A stretch of DNA of 7,168 nucleotides from Clostridiales bacterium (GTDB lineage: Bacteria > Bacillota > Clostridia > Christensenellales > DUVY01), in the NCBI GenBank assembly GCA_031290295.1, contig JAITNT010000036.1, positions 1 to 7,168 of the forward strand, written 5' to 3'. A model generated the notes under the pieces. That model saw only the letters and a program-made list of their open reading frames with translations. It had not been told where the DNA came from and did not search any database. The translations under genes and the position numbers were made by a program. Every line of letters begins with the position of its first letter. Position 1 is the first letter of the stretch. This document shows positions 1-5,735 of the stretch, in pieces.

Positions 1-55
1 CTGTAACTTGCCTAAATACCTCGCTTTTGTACCCTTTTATTATCTCATACTTCAT
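1..55 (-). CDS. N-terminus of a probable IS transposase (partial, runs off left edge)
   Basis: An ATG at 55-53 on the minus strand opens a frame that stays open to the window edge and gives 18 residues, MKYEIIKGYKSEVFRQVT. The pattern MKYE...K...F.R.T resembles the first helix of the HTH domain that precedes the DDE domain in IS5-family (DDE_Tnp_4-like) transposases. This is a recall-based match on very few residues. Support comes from a strong promoter directly upstream (62-90) and from the abrupt start of repeat DNA at about 98, as expected where an element end meets host DNA. There is an AGAGG just before the ATG, but only 1 nt separates it from the start, so it is not a normal ribosome binding site. 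It could instead be another short-leader gene; the reading frame is surer than the product. Confidence 0.4.
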   Translation of the reverse strand, partial: MKYEIIKGYKSEVFRQVT

Positions 56-61
56 ACCTCT

Positions 62-90
62 ATTATATCATACTTGAAGAGGTTTTGCAA
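62..90 (-). promoter_or_regulatory. Strong leftward sigma-A promoter with extended -10
   Basis: Read on the minus strand there is a -35 box TTGCAA at 90-85, a 17-nt spacer, and TATAAT at 67-62 preceded by TGA, which makes an extended -10 (TGnTATAAT). The ATG of the partial gene begins only 6 nt after the -10, so the expected transcription start falls on or next to the start codon. Confidence 0.6.
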
Positions 91-100
91 CAAGTCTAAT

Positions 101-540
101 GACGTGGCGGTTGTTAGCCGTGCTGTACGGGTAAGTAGTAATAACCCGGATAATAAGAGAAAAGAGGATAAGTTAAAACTGGATTGCCACGTCGCTTGCG
201 CTCCTCGCAATGACGTGGCGGTTGTTAGCCGTGCTGTACGTGTAAGCAGTAATAACCCGGATAATAAGGGAAAAGAGGACAAGTTAGAACTGGATTGCCA
301 CGTCGCTTGCGCTCCTCGCAATGACGTGGCGGTTGTTAGCCGCGCTGTACGTGTAAGCAGTAATAACCCGGATAATAAGGGAAAAGAGGACAAGTTAGAA
401 CTAGATTGCCACGTCGCTTGCGCTCCTCGCAATGACGATGGCGGCTTTTAACCGTACTATACGGGTATGCAGTGATAACCCGGATAAGAGGGGAAAGAGG
501 GCAAGCTCGGCTACCGCATCGCTTGCCCTCTTTGGAGAGG
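101..540 (+). repeat. 111-bp tandem repeat array, three good units plus one decayed
   Basis: Units start with GACGTGGCGG at 101, 212 and 323, an exact 111-bp period; a fourth, diverged unit starts at 434. By eye, units 1 and 2 differ at 5 positions and units 2 and 3 at 2 positions. Each unit contains GCCACGTC pairing with the GACGTGGC that opens the next unit (186-193 with 212-219, and 297-304 with 323-330). Inside it lies TTGCG-CTCCT-CGCAA, so each junction folds as a two-tier hairpin of about 34 nt. The third junction (408-442) is disturbed by one inserted A. The period is 37 codons, so both strands stay open through the array, but no ribosome binding site or recognisable protein goes with these frames. 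It resembles REP or BIME-type palindromic repeats; I cannot assign a named family. Confidence 0.85.
494..533. other. 13-bp perfect hairpin in the decayed fourth repeat unit
   Basis: Positions 494-506 are the perfect reverse complement of 521-533, enclosing a 14-nt loop that has its own CGG/CCG mini-stem. No T-run follows in either direction, so a classic intrinsic terminator is not supported. It lies about 70 bp beyond the lipoprotein stop codon and could act as a 3'-end structure for that mRNA. In units 1-3 the equivalent stretch does not form this stem. Confidence 0.6.
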
Positions 541-584
541 AGATGTTTATTTAATGCAAGGGTCAAAGCTTTTTAGCGGGTTAT

Positions 585-605
585 ATCGCGAGCCGCGCTC
601 TCGAT
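585..605 (-). terminator. Hairpin abutting the lipoprotein stop codon, no T-run
   Basis: ATCG and GAGC pair with GCTC and CGAT around a 3-nt loop, giving 8 pairs and one C-T mismatch. On the minus strand the structure starts at the last base of the TAA stop (607-605). The following minus-strand sequence is not T-rich, so it may be a weak or factor-assisted terminator, or an mRNA 3'-end stabiliser. Confidence 0.4.
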
Positions 606-3600
606 TACCACTTTTCGTGGGTTACGCCGCGAACCATGTTTTCATAGACCACCTGGTCATAGGTGTCATAGGCGATTCTTTCTTTACCTTCCGCAACAAT
701 ATTTACCTTAAGTGCCGTGACAGAATATTTATCTAAAACCTCGATTTCTATGATTCTGCCGTAAATATCGGCGACAAGCTTCAACCTCAAGCTCGTAAAG
801 CTGTTATAACTCTGACCGCTGAACGCCGTTACCTGCTTTTTGTAGTCGGCGTGAGAGCCGGAATTCAAATCGAACGTATAGGCGTACAGGTCGTTCTCGC
901 CGAGAGTTACCGCGGCGGTCGCGCCCGTCGTAATCGTCGAGGCGTTAATAATATATCCCGACAAGCCGTCGTGCAAAACGCCCCACTTAGTTTTGTATCC
1001 CGCCTGCGTAGTCTGCGTAAATGCGCCGGTAAGATTTAAGGGTACAAAACCGTCCGCGTCGCCCGGTCCCTCCGGTATTCCGGTTGTGCCGCTTCGGTAG
1101 AAATACTGTCCGCTCTTAACGTGGGACTGAACGCCTACGCGCGAATCTATAAACAAGGTTTTCGCCGCGCCGTTCGCCGTTCTGTAATAGAAATCTACTT
1201 CAGAGGCGGAATTGCCGCTCTTAAATCTCTCCGTATAGGTATATTGCTTAGAACCCGTGCTCGGCGTAGCCGTGCCTACGTACACCGTCTTCAGATCGGT
1301 CGCTACGTTTTCAAAGTAGTTTTTGCCGTACTCGAAGGCTTGGAGGGCGGTAGCGAACGTGACGAGCATTTCGCCCGAGGTCTTATCGACGGTCACGCTG
1401 TCGCTCGCGGTAACGGCGAAGGCGTGCCGTCCGGGAAGCGCGGGATTGTCGCTTTCGCCGTATGTGAATATTATGTCCTCCGCCTTAAATACGGCGAACG
1501 CCTCGGGTCTAACGGGCGCTTGCGCGATTCCCTCGACGACGGTATAGTAATGCTTATAGCTGCCGATAGTTACGTTAGCTTTGTTGATAATCAAGGTTTT
1601 GACAATTTCGACGGGCTCGCCGAAATCCTTAACCGTTATAGTTACCTTGTATTTGCCTACCCCGGACGGCGCGTTTGCGGCCGCGGCGTAGACCGTTCCG
1701 TCAACACCCTCGTAGATCAGCGAATCGAGCGTAAGATTTTCCGTCAAGCCGACGACGCCTACCGTTTTTGCGGAGTTGGCGTACTGCGTCGTCAAGCCCG
1801 TAAACGAAAGCCTGTCCGTGTTGGGGATAACAGTAAGAAGCGTCGTCGCCGTTCCCGTAAGATTACCGTCGTCGATCGTCACCGTAACGGTATATTCGCC
1901 CACGGCGGAGGGCTTAACGGAGGACGCGTCGCCGCCGTCCTTAGGCGCGTACGTTACCGTAACGCCGAAGGCTCTGCGCGCGTATTCCGCCGGCGAATAG
2001 GTTATATCGAACGAATCGCCCTTGTAGGCGGTCGCGGCGTCCGCGCTAATTTGTATATTGCGTTTGCCGACGGTGAGCGTCTGCTCCTGATATACGTCGG
2101 CCGCGCCGTCGGCGGTCGCGGTAAGAATTACCTTATACGACCCGGCGTCTACGGGCGCGCCGTCCAAAACCGCGTCGCCTTTTTTATACGTAACGGCGAT
2201 ATTGCCGTGATACGGCTGTCCGCCCGTAACGGTTACCGCGCGCGCCGTACCGTCGTAAGTCTGATTCAAGCCGCTAATGCTTAATCTGCCCAAACGCGCC
2301 AGAACCGTATACGTTGCGGTCGCCGCGCCGGAATAGTTCGGCTCGGTAACGGTAAGCGTCACGGTATATTCTCCCGCCAAGGCAGGAACGGTTTCGCTAG
2401 GCTGCGCTTCGGTATCGTTTTTGTCCGCATACGATACCGTATACGCCGTAAGCGTTACATCCTCCGCTACCGAAATATCGTGCGTGAACGTCGCGGCGAC
2501 CTCGAAGCTCTTGCTTTGCAGGGTGATATTAAGCGCCATAGGCTTGATAGTTATTTCCGCCGTAAGCGTTTCGGGTACTCCGTCCGTCAAAAAAGCTGCG
2601 GTAACGTCGTATACGCCGGCGTTTATCGGTAAGCCCGCGAGCGGCTCAAGCTCCCCTCTCTTGGCGTATGTTAGGGTAAGCCCCGTATGGTACTCCGACA
2701 TGCCGCTGACGGTAACCTCCTTAGCCGCGCCGTCGAACGTGTAAGTCCCTCCGCTGACGGTTACCTCGTCGAGTCTTGCGCTGATCGTAAGGCTGACTGT
2801 AACCTCCGCGCTTGAATAATTCGGGTCGTTAATAATATACTTGATTTTATATGTTCCCGCTTCGGAAGGCTCGGCGCCGAGCGTCGTTTGTCCGTCCGCC
2901 GAAAGGAAAACGACGTCTACATGAGGTTTATAGCCGCCCGATACCGTATAGTCTGCGACAATGCCGCCGCCTACCTTGATATTAATATCCGAGGCGGTTA
3001 TACCGGACGTTCTTTTGGCGATTGTCAACGTGCCTGTAAGCGTCTCGGTAACCGCGTTATCGGTACGCACCAGGGCGCGCGCGCCGTAAGTTCCGGCGTT
3101 AACGGGAGCGGCCGAAGCGTACTCTCCGCCGTTAGAATTGTACTCTACGGCAAGTACCTCGTGATAGCTTTTTAGTCCGGCGATACCCGCCGCGTGCTCG
3201 TTTCCGTCATACGTCGCGTTAAGCCCCGAAAGCGATAATTCGCCCGAACGCGCCGAAATAGTGAGGACGGCGGTCGCGCCGCCGCTGTAATTGCCGTCCG
3301 TTATTTCGTAGCGTACGCCGTACACGCCGACCGCCGTCGGCTCGGCGATAATGTTTTGCTCCGCGTCCGTATAGCTTACGGAATAGGACGGCGCGCCGTC
3401 TACGTCGAATGCAACGTCGTGAACGATAGCGGATCCGGGAGTAACGTTAATGTTCTGGGCGGTAACGTTTACTACCGATTTGGCGAGCGTAAACGTCCTG
3501 GAGAGCGATTCGGGAACGCCGTCCGTCAACAGCCGCGCGGTAACCGTATACGTCCCGGCGTTAACGGGCGCGGTAACGCTTTCGGCGTAGCTTGTGCCGT

Positions 3601-4291
3601 CTGCGCCGGTATAGGTTACGGATACTATTTCCTGAAACGCGGATTGGATATTTACGGTCGCGGTTTTTGGCGCGCCGTCGTAGTAGAGGTTGGACGGCAA
3701 GCTAATGCTTGCAAGACCCAGCCTTGCGCCTAAGGTAAGCACGGCGACGGCGGTCCCGGAATGATTCTTGTCGTTTATGGAATAAGTAACCGTATATTCG
3801 CCGGGTACGGACGGCACCGCCGCCGTATTTGCCTCGCCGTACGTAATGTCGACGGTAAATTCTAAACCGCCCGCAATTGTGTACTCATGCACGGGCGTCG
3901 CGCCGACGTAGGCGTTTATATCGTCGGCGGTAATTGCAACGGGTTTTTTGGTGATTTGCAAGGTCGCCGTGTGCGAGCCGACAAAGCCCGCGGCGGTGAT
4001 TTCCGCCTTTACGGTATAGTCCCCGGCGTCGAGTGGCTGTTGCGAAAGAGCTTGACCGTCTTGTGCGGAATATGTAACGGAATAGGTTATGCCGCTTGCG
4101 TCAAGCGCGCCGTCCGCAAAGGAAAGGTCGAAATCCTTGGGCGCGCCCGAATACCCGTAAGTAATCTTACCCGCCGTTTCACCGTTGAATTCAAATTCCA
4201 ACGCCGTCAAAGCCTCGGGTTCGCACGCCGTAAGCGTGCTGATTGCCATGACAAAGCATAGCAAAAGGGAAACTAACTTCTTAGCCTTCAT
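605..4291 (-). CDS. Large surface lipoprotein with six A/B pairs of MBG-type Ig-like repeats
   Basis: This 1228-residue protein starts with a lipoprotein signal: KAKK, a hydrophobic core, then LTAC with the lipidated Cys at 23. Residues 28-984 are twelve beta-rich modules in strict A/B alternation. A modules carry a YDG-like motif, a V.Y strand and a P.NAGTY.V motif and mostly end near a KR or KS. B modules start like ITA.DIN, carry aEPs..GeYtV and a nDpNYSG-like motif, and mostly end in LTISAR. These are typical of MBG/YDG Ig-like stalk repeats found in bacterial surface proteins. Residues 985-1228 form a separate, non-repeated domain that I do not recognise, rich in Tyr and Thr and predicted from its pattern to be mostly beta strand. 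No LPXTG or C-terminal membrane anchor is present, so the lipid is the only visible anchor. The start is fixed by AGGAG at 4305-4301, 9 nt upstream. Inferred role: an extended stalk presenting the C-terminal domain for adhesion or ligand binding. No neighbour shares its strand or function. Confidence 0.88.
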   Translation of the reverse strand: MKAKKLVSLLLCFVMAISTLTACEPEALTALEFEFNGETAGKITYGYSGAPKDFDLSFADGALDASGITYSVTYSAQDGQALSQQPLDAGDYTVKAEITAAGFVGSHTATLQITKKPVAITADDINAYVGATPVHEYTIAGGLEFTVDITYGEANTAAVPSVPGEYTVTYSINDKNHSGTAVAVLTLGARLGLASISLPSNLYYDGAPKTATVNIQSAFQEIVSVTYTGADGTSYAESVTAPVNAGTYTVTARLLTDGVPESLSRTFTLAKSVVNVTAQNINVTPGSAIVHDVAFDVDGAPSYSVSYTDAEQNIIAEPTAVGVYGVRYEITDGNYSGGATAVLTISARSGELSLSGLNATYDGNEHAAGIAGLKSYHEVLAVEYNSNGGEYASAAPVNAGTYGARALVRTDNAVTETLTGTLTIAKRTSGITASDINIKVGGGIVADYTVSGGYKPHVDVVFLSADGQTTLGAEPSEAGTYKIKYIINDPNYSSAEVTVSLTISARLDEVTVSGGTYTFDGAAKEVTVSGMSEYHTGLTLTYAKRGELEPLAGLPINAGVYDVTAAFLTDGVPETLTAEITIKPMALNITLQSKSFEVAATFTHDISVAEDVTLTAYTVSYADKNDTEAQPSETVPALAGEYTVTLTVTEPNYSGAATATYTVLARLGRLSISGLNQTYDGTARAVTVTGGQPYHGNIAVTYKKGDAVLDGAPVDAGSYKVILTATADGAADVYQEQTLTVGKRNIQISADAATAYKGDSFDITYSPAEYARRAFGVTVTYAPKDGGDASSVKPSAVGEYTVTVTIDDGNLTGTATTLLTVIPNTDRLSFTGLTTQYANSAKTVGVVGLTENLTLDSLIYEGVDGTVYAAAANAPSGVGKYKVTITVKDFGEPVEIVKTLIINKANVTIGSYKHYYTVVEGIAQAPVRPEAFAVFKAEDIIFTYGESDNPALPGRHAFAVTASDSVTVDKTSGEMLVTFATALQAFEYGKNYFENVATDLKTVYVGTATPSTGSKQYTYTERFKSGNSASEVDFYYRTANGAAKTLFIDSRVGVQSHVKSGQYFYRSGTTGIPEGPGDADGFVPLNLTGAFTQTTQAGYKTKWGVLHDGLSGYIINASTITTGATAAVTLGENDLYAYTFDLNSGSHADYKKQVTAFSGQSYNSFTSLRLKLVADIYGRIIEIEVLDKYSVTALKVNIVAEGKERIAYDTYDQVVYENMVRGVTHEKW
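1340..4210 (-). repeat. Six protein supra-repeats of about 158 residues within the lipoprotein
   Basis: The A/B pairs span residues 28-192, 193-350, 351-508, 509-668, 669-826 and 827-984, with lengths of 165, 158, 158, 160, 158 and 158. The AG.Y.V motif marks each A module, for example NAGTYTV in pair 2 and DAGSYKV in pair 5. The G.Y.V motif before the NYSG-like turn marks each B module. Pair 6 is the most diverged: its A module has SGVGKYKV instead of NAGTY, and its B module lacks the NYSG motif. The repeat is clear in protein but diverged in DNA, which argues for old duplications rather than recent slippage. Confidence 0.8.
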
Positions 4292-4300
4292 TTTTCTGTT

Positions 4301-4342
4301 CTCCTATAAAAAATATAATAAATACCGTACCCGGGGCGTCAA
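4301..4342 (-). promoter_or_regulatory. Lipoprotein promoter and ribosome binding site
   Basis: On the minus strand TTGACG (4342-4337) is followed after 16 nt by TATTAT (4320-4315), each one base off consensus. The expected start of transcription is near 4308, and AGGAG lies at 4305-4301, 9 nt before the ATG. This gives a short 5' leader of roughly 17 nt, with no room for a riboswitch. Confidence 0.55.
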
Positions 4343-4453
4343 GCGGCAAAAAAAATAAAACGCCGCACTCCGACACTTAAGAGCACAAATACAATATATC
4401 ACAATATTAATTCGGAATGCAACAAAAATAACGGGAAAAATTTTTCGGGCGGG

Positions 4454-4475
4454 CAAACGCATGAAAATGCGTTTG
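4454..4475. repeat. Short intergenic hairpin, copy 1 (AAACGCAT stem, GAAA loop)
   Basis: CAAACGCAT (4454-4462) and ATGCGTTTG (4467-4475) pair perfectly over 9 bp around a GAAA loop, a GNRA tetraloop if read as plus-strand RNA. No T-run follows. A closely related hairpin lies at 6621-6645, so this looks like a dispersed small palindrome. It sits in a stretch with no gene on either strand (4292-4865). Confidence 0.6.
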
Positions 4476-4490
4476 TCACGATTTAAGGGG

Positions 4491-4557
4491 GGATAATAGG
4501 GCAAGTTTGAACCGGATTGCCGCGTCGCTAAGGACAACGGCGGCTTTTAACCGTACA
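4491..4557 (+). repeat. Solitary diverged copy of the 111-bp repeat family
   Basis: This stretch matches the array in the same order: GGATAATA and CAAGTT, then GGATTGCC and CGTCGC, then GGCGGCTTTTAACCGTAC. The last block is identical to the opening of the decayed unit at 441-457. The inner hairpin half (TTGCGCTCCTCGCAA) is missing, so the copy has lost its palindrome. It shows that the 111-bp unit is a dispersed element and not only a local tandem duplication. Confidence 0.7.
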
Positions 4558-4599
4558 TAACACAATTACCCGTATACAATGCAATTTAATCTTATCCGT

Positions 4600-4626
4600 G
4601 TCATTCTGAGCTTGTCGGAGAATCTC
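4600..4626. repeat. Dispersed palindrome-type repeat (GTCATTCTGAG...GAGAATCTC)
   Basis: The sequence from GTCATTCTGAGC to GGAGAATCTC has the look of a short intergenic repeat that recurs in many bacterial genomes in the form GTCATTCTGAGCnnnnnCGAAGAATCTC. ATTCT and AGAAT form the outer arms. The family resemblance is from memory. Only one copy is in the window, so repetitiveness cannot be shown here. Confidence 0.45.
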
Positions 4627-4661
4627 TTCGCCGCTTTCTACGCTCCGTTACAATTCACTTG

Positions 4662-4722
4662 CCCTTTTCCCCTTTTCCCCTTTTCCCCTTTTCCCCTTTT
4701 CCCCTTTTCCCCTTTTCCCCTT
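4662..4722 (+). repeat. CCCCTTTT microsatellite (8-bp unit, about 7.5 copies)
   Basis: TTTT runs begin at 4665, 4673, 4681, 4689, 4697, 4705 and 4713, each flanked by CCCC, an exact 8-bp period. The minus strand therefore reads GGGGAAAA repeatedly, with six full G4 runs plus a partial one, a sequence able to form G-quadruplexes. Copy number is likely unstable by slippage. It ends about 55 bp before the tRNA promoter. The surrounding 77-codon plus frame has no ribosome binding site and is not taken as a gene. Confidence 0.9.
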
Positions 4723-4776
4723 ATGATTTGCGGCGGTTTTTTACTATATTTCTTCGCCGCCGACCCTTGCAAACAG

Positions 4777-4805
4777 TTGATTTATGAAATTGCTTATGAT
4801 AAAAT
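4777..4805 (+). promoter_or_regulatory. tRNA-Pro promoter with extended -10
   Basis: TTGATT (4777-4782), a 17-nt spacer, and TAAAAT (4800-4805) preceded by TGA, an extended -10. Transcription would start near 4812, giving a 5' leader of about 54 nt before the mature tRNA, to be removed by RNase P. Confidence 0.55.
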
Positions 4806-4865
4806 ACATTAGAGTCAGTTGGGGATATCCTTGGCGCGGCTGTTTCCTAATATATCATCATCTCT

Positions 4866-4942
4866 CTGGGTGTAGCGCAGTTTGGTAGCGCGCTAGAATG
4901 GGGTTCGAGAGGTCGCAGGTTCAATTCCTGTCACCCAGACCA
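4866..4942 (+). tRNA. tRNA-Pro, anticodon GGG, CCA encoded
   Basis: The cloverleaf is complete at 77 nt. The acceptor stem is CTGGGTG (4866-4872) with CACCCAG (4932-4938), including the C1-G72 pair usual for bacterial tRNA-Pro. The D stem is GCGC/GCGC (4875-4878, 4888-4891). The anticodon stem is 4893-4897 with 4905-4909 around the 7-nt loop ATGGGGT, placing GGG at 4900-4902 and G37 at 4903. The T stem GCAGG/CCTGT encloses TTCAATT. Discriminator A is at 4939 and CCA at 4940-4942. It reads CCC and CCU codons. One oddity is an A-G mismatch at the centre of the anticodon stem (4895 and 4907, positions 29 and 41). Confidence 0.95.
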
Positions 4943-4950
4943 AAAAAAGC

Positions 4951-5001
4951 GGAGTAGACAAATAGTGGCGCTCCGGTGCAAACCCGCGAGTTGTCCACTC
5001 C
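4951..5001 (+). other. Structured RNA stretch between tRNA and terminator
   Basis: GGAGTAGACAA (4951-4961) pairs with TTGTCCACTCC (4991-5001) over 11 positions with a single A-C mismatch, closing a 29-nt interior. Inside, GCGC (4968-4971) can pair with GTGC (4976-4979) around a TCCG loop. It starts 8 nt after the tRNA CCA and ends 2 nt before the terminator A-run. It may only be a trailer of the tRNA transcript, a small RNA, or an attenuator leader for the hydrolase. It matches no riboswitch class I can name. Confidence 0.45.
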
Positions 5002-5003
5002 CC

Positions 5004-5040
5004 AAAAAGACCGCAAGCTTTTGTGGTTTTTTTGTTTTTT
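5004..5040 (+). terminator. Intrinsic terminator after tRNA-Pro
   Basis: ACCGCAA (5010-5016) pairs with TTGTGGT (5021-5027), 7 bp with one G-U, around a GCTT loop, followed by a T-rich tract through 5040. The A-run at 5004-5008 can extend the stem into the T-run. It ends the tRNA transcript. Because no clear promoter lies between it and the hydrolase start at 5073, read-through may be how the hydrolase is expressed. Confidence 0.8.
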
Positions 5041-5058
5041 CAAAAGAATTCGGAACGC

Positions 5059-5065
5059 AGGCGGG
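5059..5065 (+). promoter_or_regulatory. Ribosome binding site that decides the hydrolase TTG start
   Basis: AGGCGGG lies 7 nt before the TTG at 5073. The match to AGGAGG is imperfect, but it is the only purine-rich site upstream of a possible start that lies beyond the terminator. Confidence 0.45.
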
Positions 5066-5072
5066 TCGAGCA

Positions 5073-5735
5073 TTGAAAATCAAGGTTAACGGAACGGAAT
5101 TATACTATACGCAAAACGGCGGCGGCGCGCCTGTCGTTCTGTTGCACGGTAACGGCGAGGACGGCGGCATTTTCGACACGCTCGCCCCGGAGCTGTCTAA
5201 GGACTATACCGTAATTACGGTAGACAGCCGCGGACACGGACAAAGCGCGCCCGCCGCCGCGCTCGACTACCGCGAAATGGCGGAGGATACCGCCGCGCTG
5301 ATTGTTGCGCTCGGCTTGCAAAAGCCCGCGCTTCTGGGATCCAGCGACGGCGCGATATTAGGGCTTATACTTGCCGCAAAATATCCCGATTTGCTTTCCG
5401 CGCTTATTTCATGCGGCGCGAACACGCGGCCGAGCGGCATAAAAATAAAATATGCCGTGCCTATGAAAATCGCCCGCTTCTTTACGCGCGACAAAATGCT
5501 CGCGCTTATGCTCACGCAACCCGATATAACGGATGCCGAGCTGAAAAAAATCACCGTGCCCGTTCTCGTGCTGGCAGGCGGCAACGATATGATTAAAGCC
5601 TCTCATACAAAACGGATAGCCGCCGCCGTAAGCGGAAGCGTATTGAAGATTCTTCCCGGCGAAACCCATTCCGGCTACGTTGTCCGCAGTCCTAAGCTGT
5701 ACGGTATCGTCGCGCCTTTTTTGAAGTCGCTGTAA
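5073..5735 (+). CDS. Small alpha/beta-hydrolase family protein
   Basis: A 220-residue cytoplasmic protein with no signal peptide. From the TTG start: beta-strand LKIKVNGTELYY, oxyanion motif HGNG at 25-28, DSRGHGQS at 51-58, nucleophile elbow GSSDG with Ser91, acid Asp172 in GGND, and base His199 in GETHSG. The Ser-Asp-His triad is therefore complete and in the standard order. At 220 residues it is shorter than most members (usually 250-300), and the region between strand 6 and the acid (about 115-160) is a short cap with basic residues. The substrate cannot be told; such proteins include esterases, lactonases and peptidases. A longer frame starting at GTG 4965 is rejected because its first 36 codons would lie in the RNA hairpin and terminator. 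The stop is 14 bp from the convergent rsmA stop. Without an own promoter in view it may depend on read-through from the tRNA unit. Confidence 0.85.
   Translation: MKIKVNGTELYYTQNGGGAPVVLLHGNGEDGGIFDTLAPELSKDYTVITVDSRGHGQSAPAAALDYREMAEDTAALIVALGLQKPALLGSSDGAILGLILAAKYPDLLSALISCGANTRPSGIKIKYAVPMKIARFFTRDKMLALMLTQPDITDAELKKITVPVLVLAGGNDMIKASHTKRIAAAVSGSVLKILPGETHSGYVVRSPKLYGIVAPFLKSL

Larger units (their letters stand above)
1..96 (-). mobile_element. Putative 5' end of an insertion sequence
   Basis: The promoter and transposase-like start occupy 1-90. On the minus strand the stretch from 96 to 81 (GACTTGTTGCAAAACC) would be the terminal inverted repeat, followed outward by TAA at 97-99, a possible TNA target duplication of the kind some IS5-group elements make. 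Similarity to the 111-bp repeat family begins abruptly at about 98, where an element border would be expected. The other end lies outside the window, so neither the inverted repeat nor the duplication can be confirmed. Confidence 0.3.

Noticed and set aside
8..451. Open frames on both strands across the tandem repeats
   Set aside because: They are open because the repeat period is a multiple of three. There is no ribosome binding site or recognisable protein, and the two strands give mutually exclusive frames.
101..540. CRISPR array
   Set aside because: Whole 111-bp units repeat, with no unique spacers between short repeats and no cas genes.
1121..2284. Long open frame of 387 codons antisense to the lipoprotein gene
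   Set aside because: Arg- and Gly-rich composition typical of an antisense shadow, no ribosome binding site, and it lies wholly inside a well-supported gene.
4579..4812. 77-codon frame containing the microsatellite
   Set aside because: The 8-bp unit gives a PFPLFPFS repeat with no start signal, and the frame runs through two unrelated repeat elements.
4951..5001. Known riboswitch class (THF, manganese and similar were considered)
   Set aside because: Only the GGAGTAG start resembles some classes; the conserved cores are not present.
4965..5072. GTG start giving a 36-residue N-terminal extension of the hydrolase
   Set aside because: The extension would be encoded by the RNA hairpin and the terminator, and the alpha/beta fold begins at the TTG at 5073.
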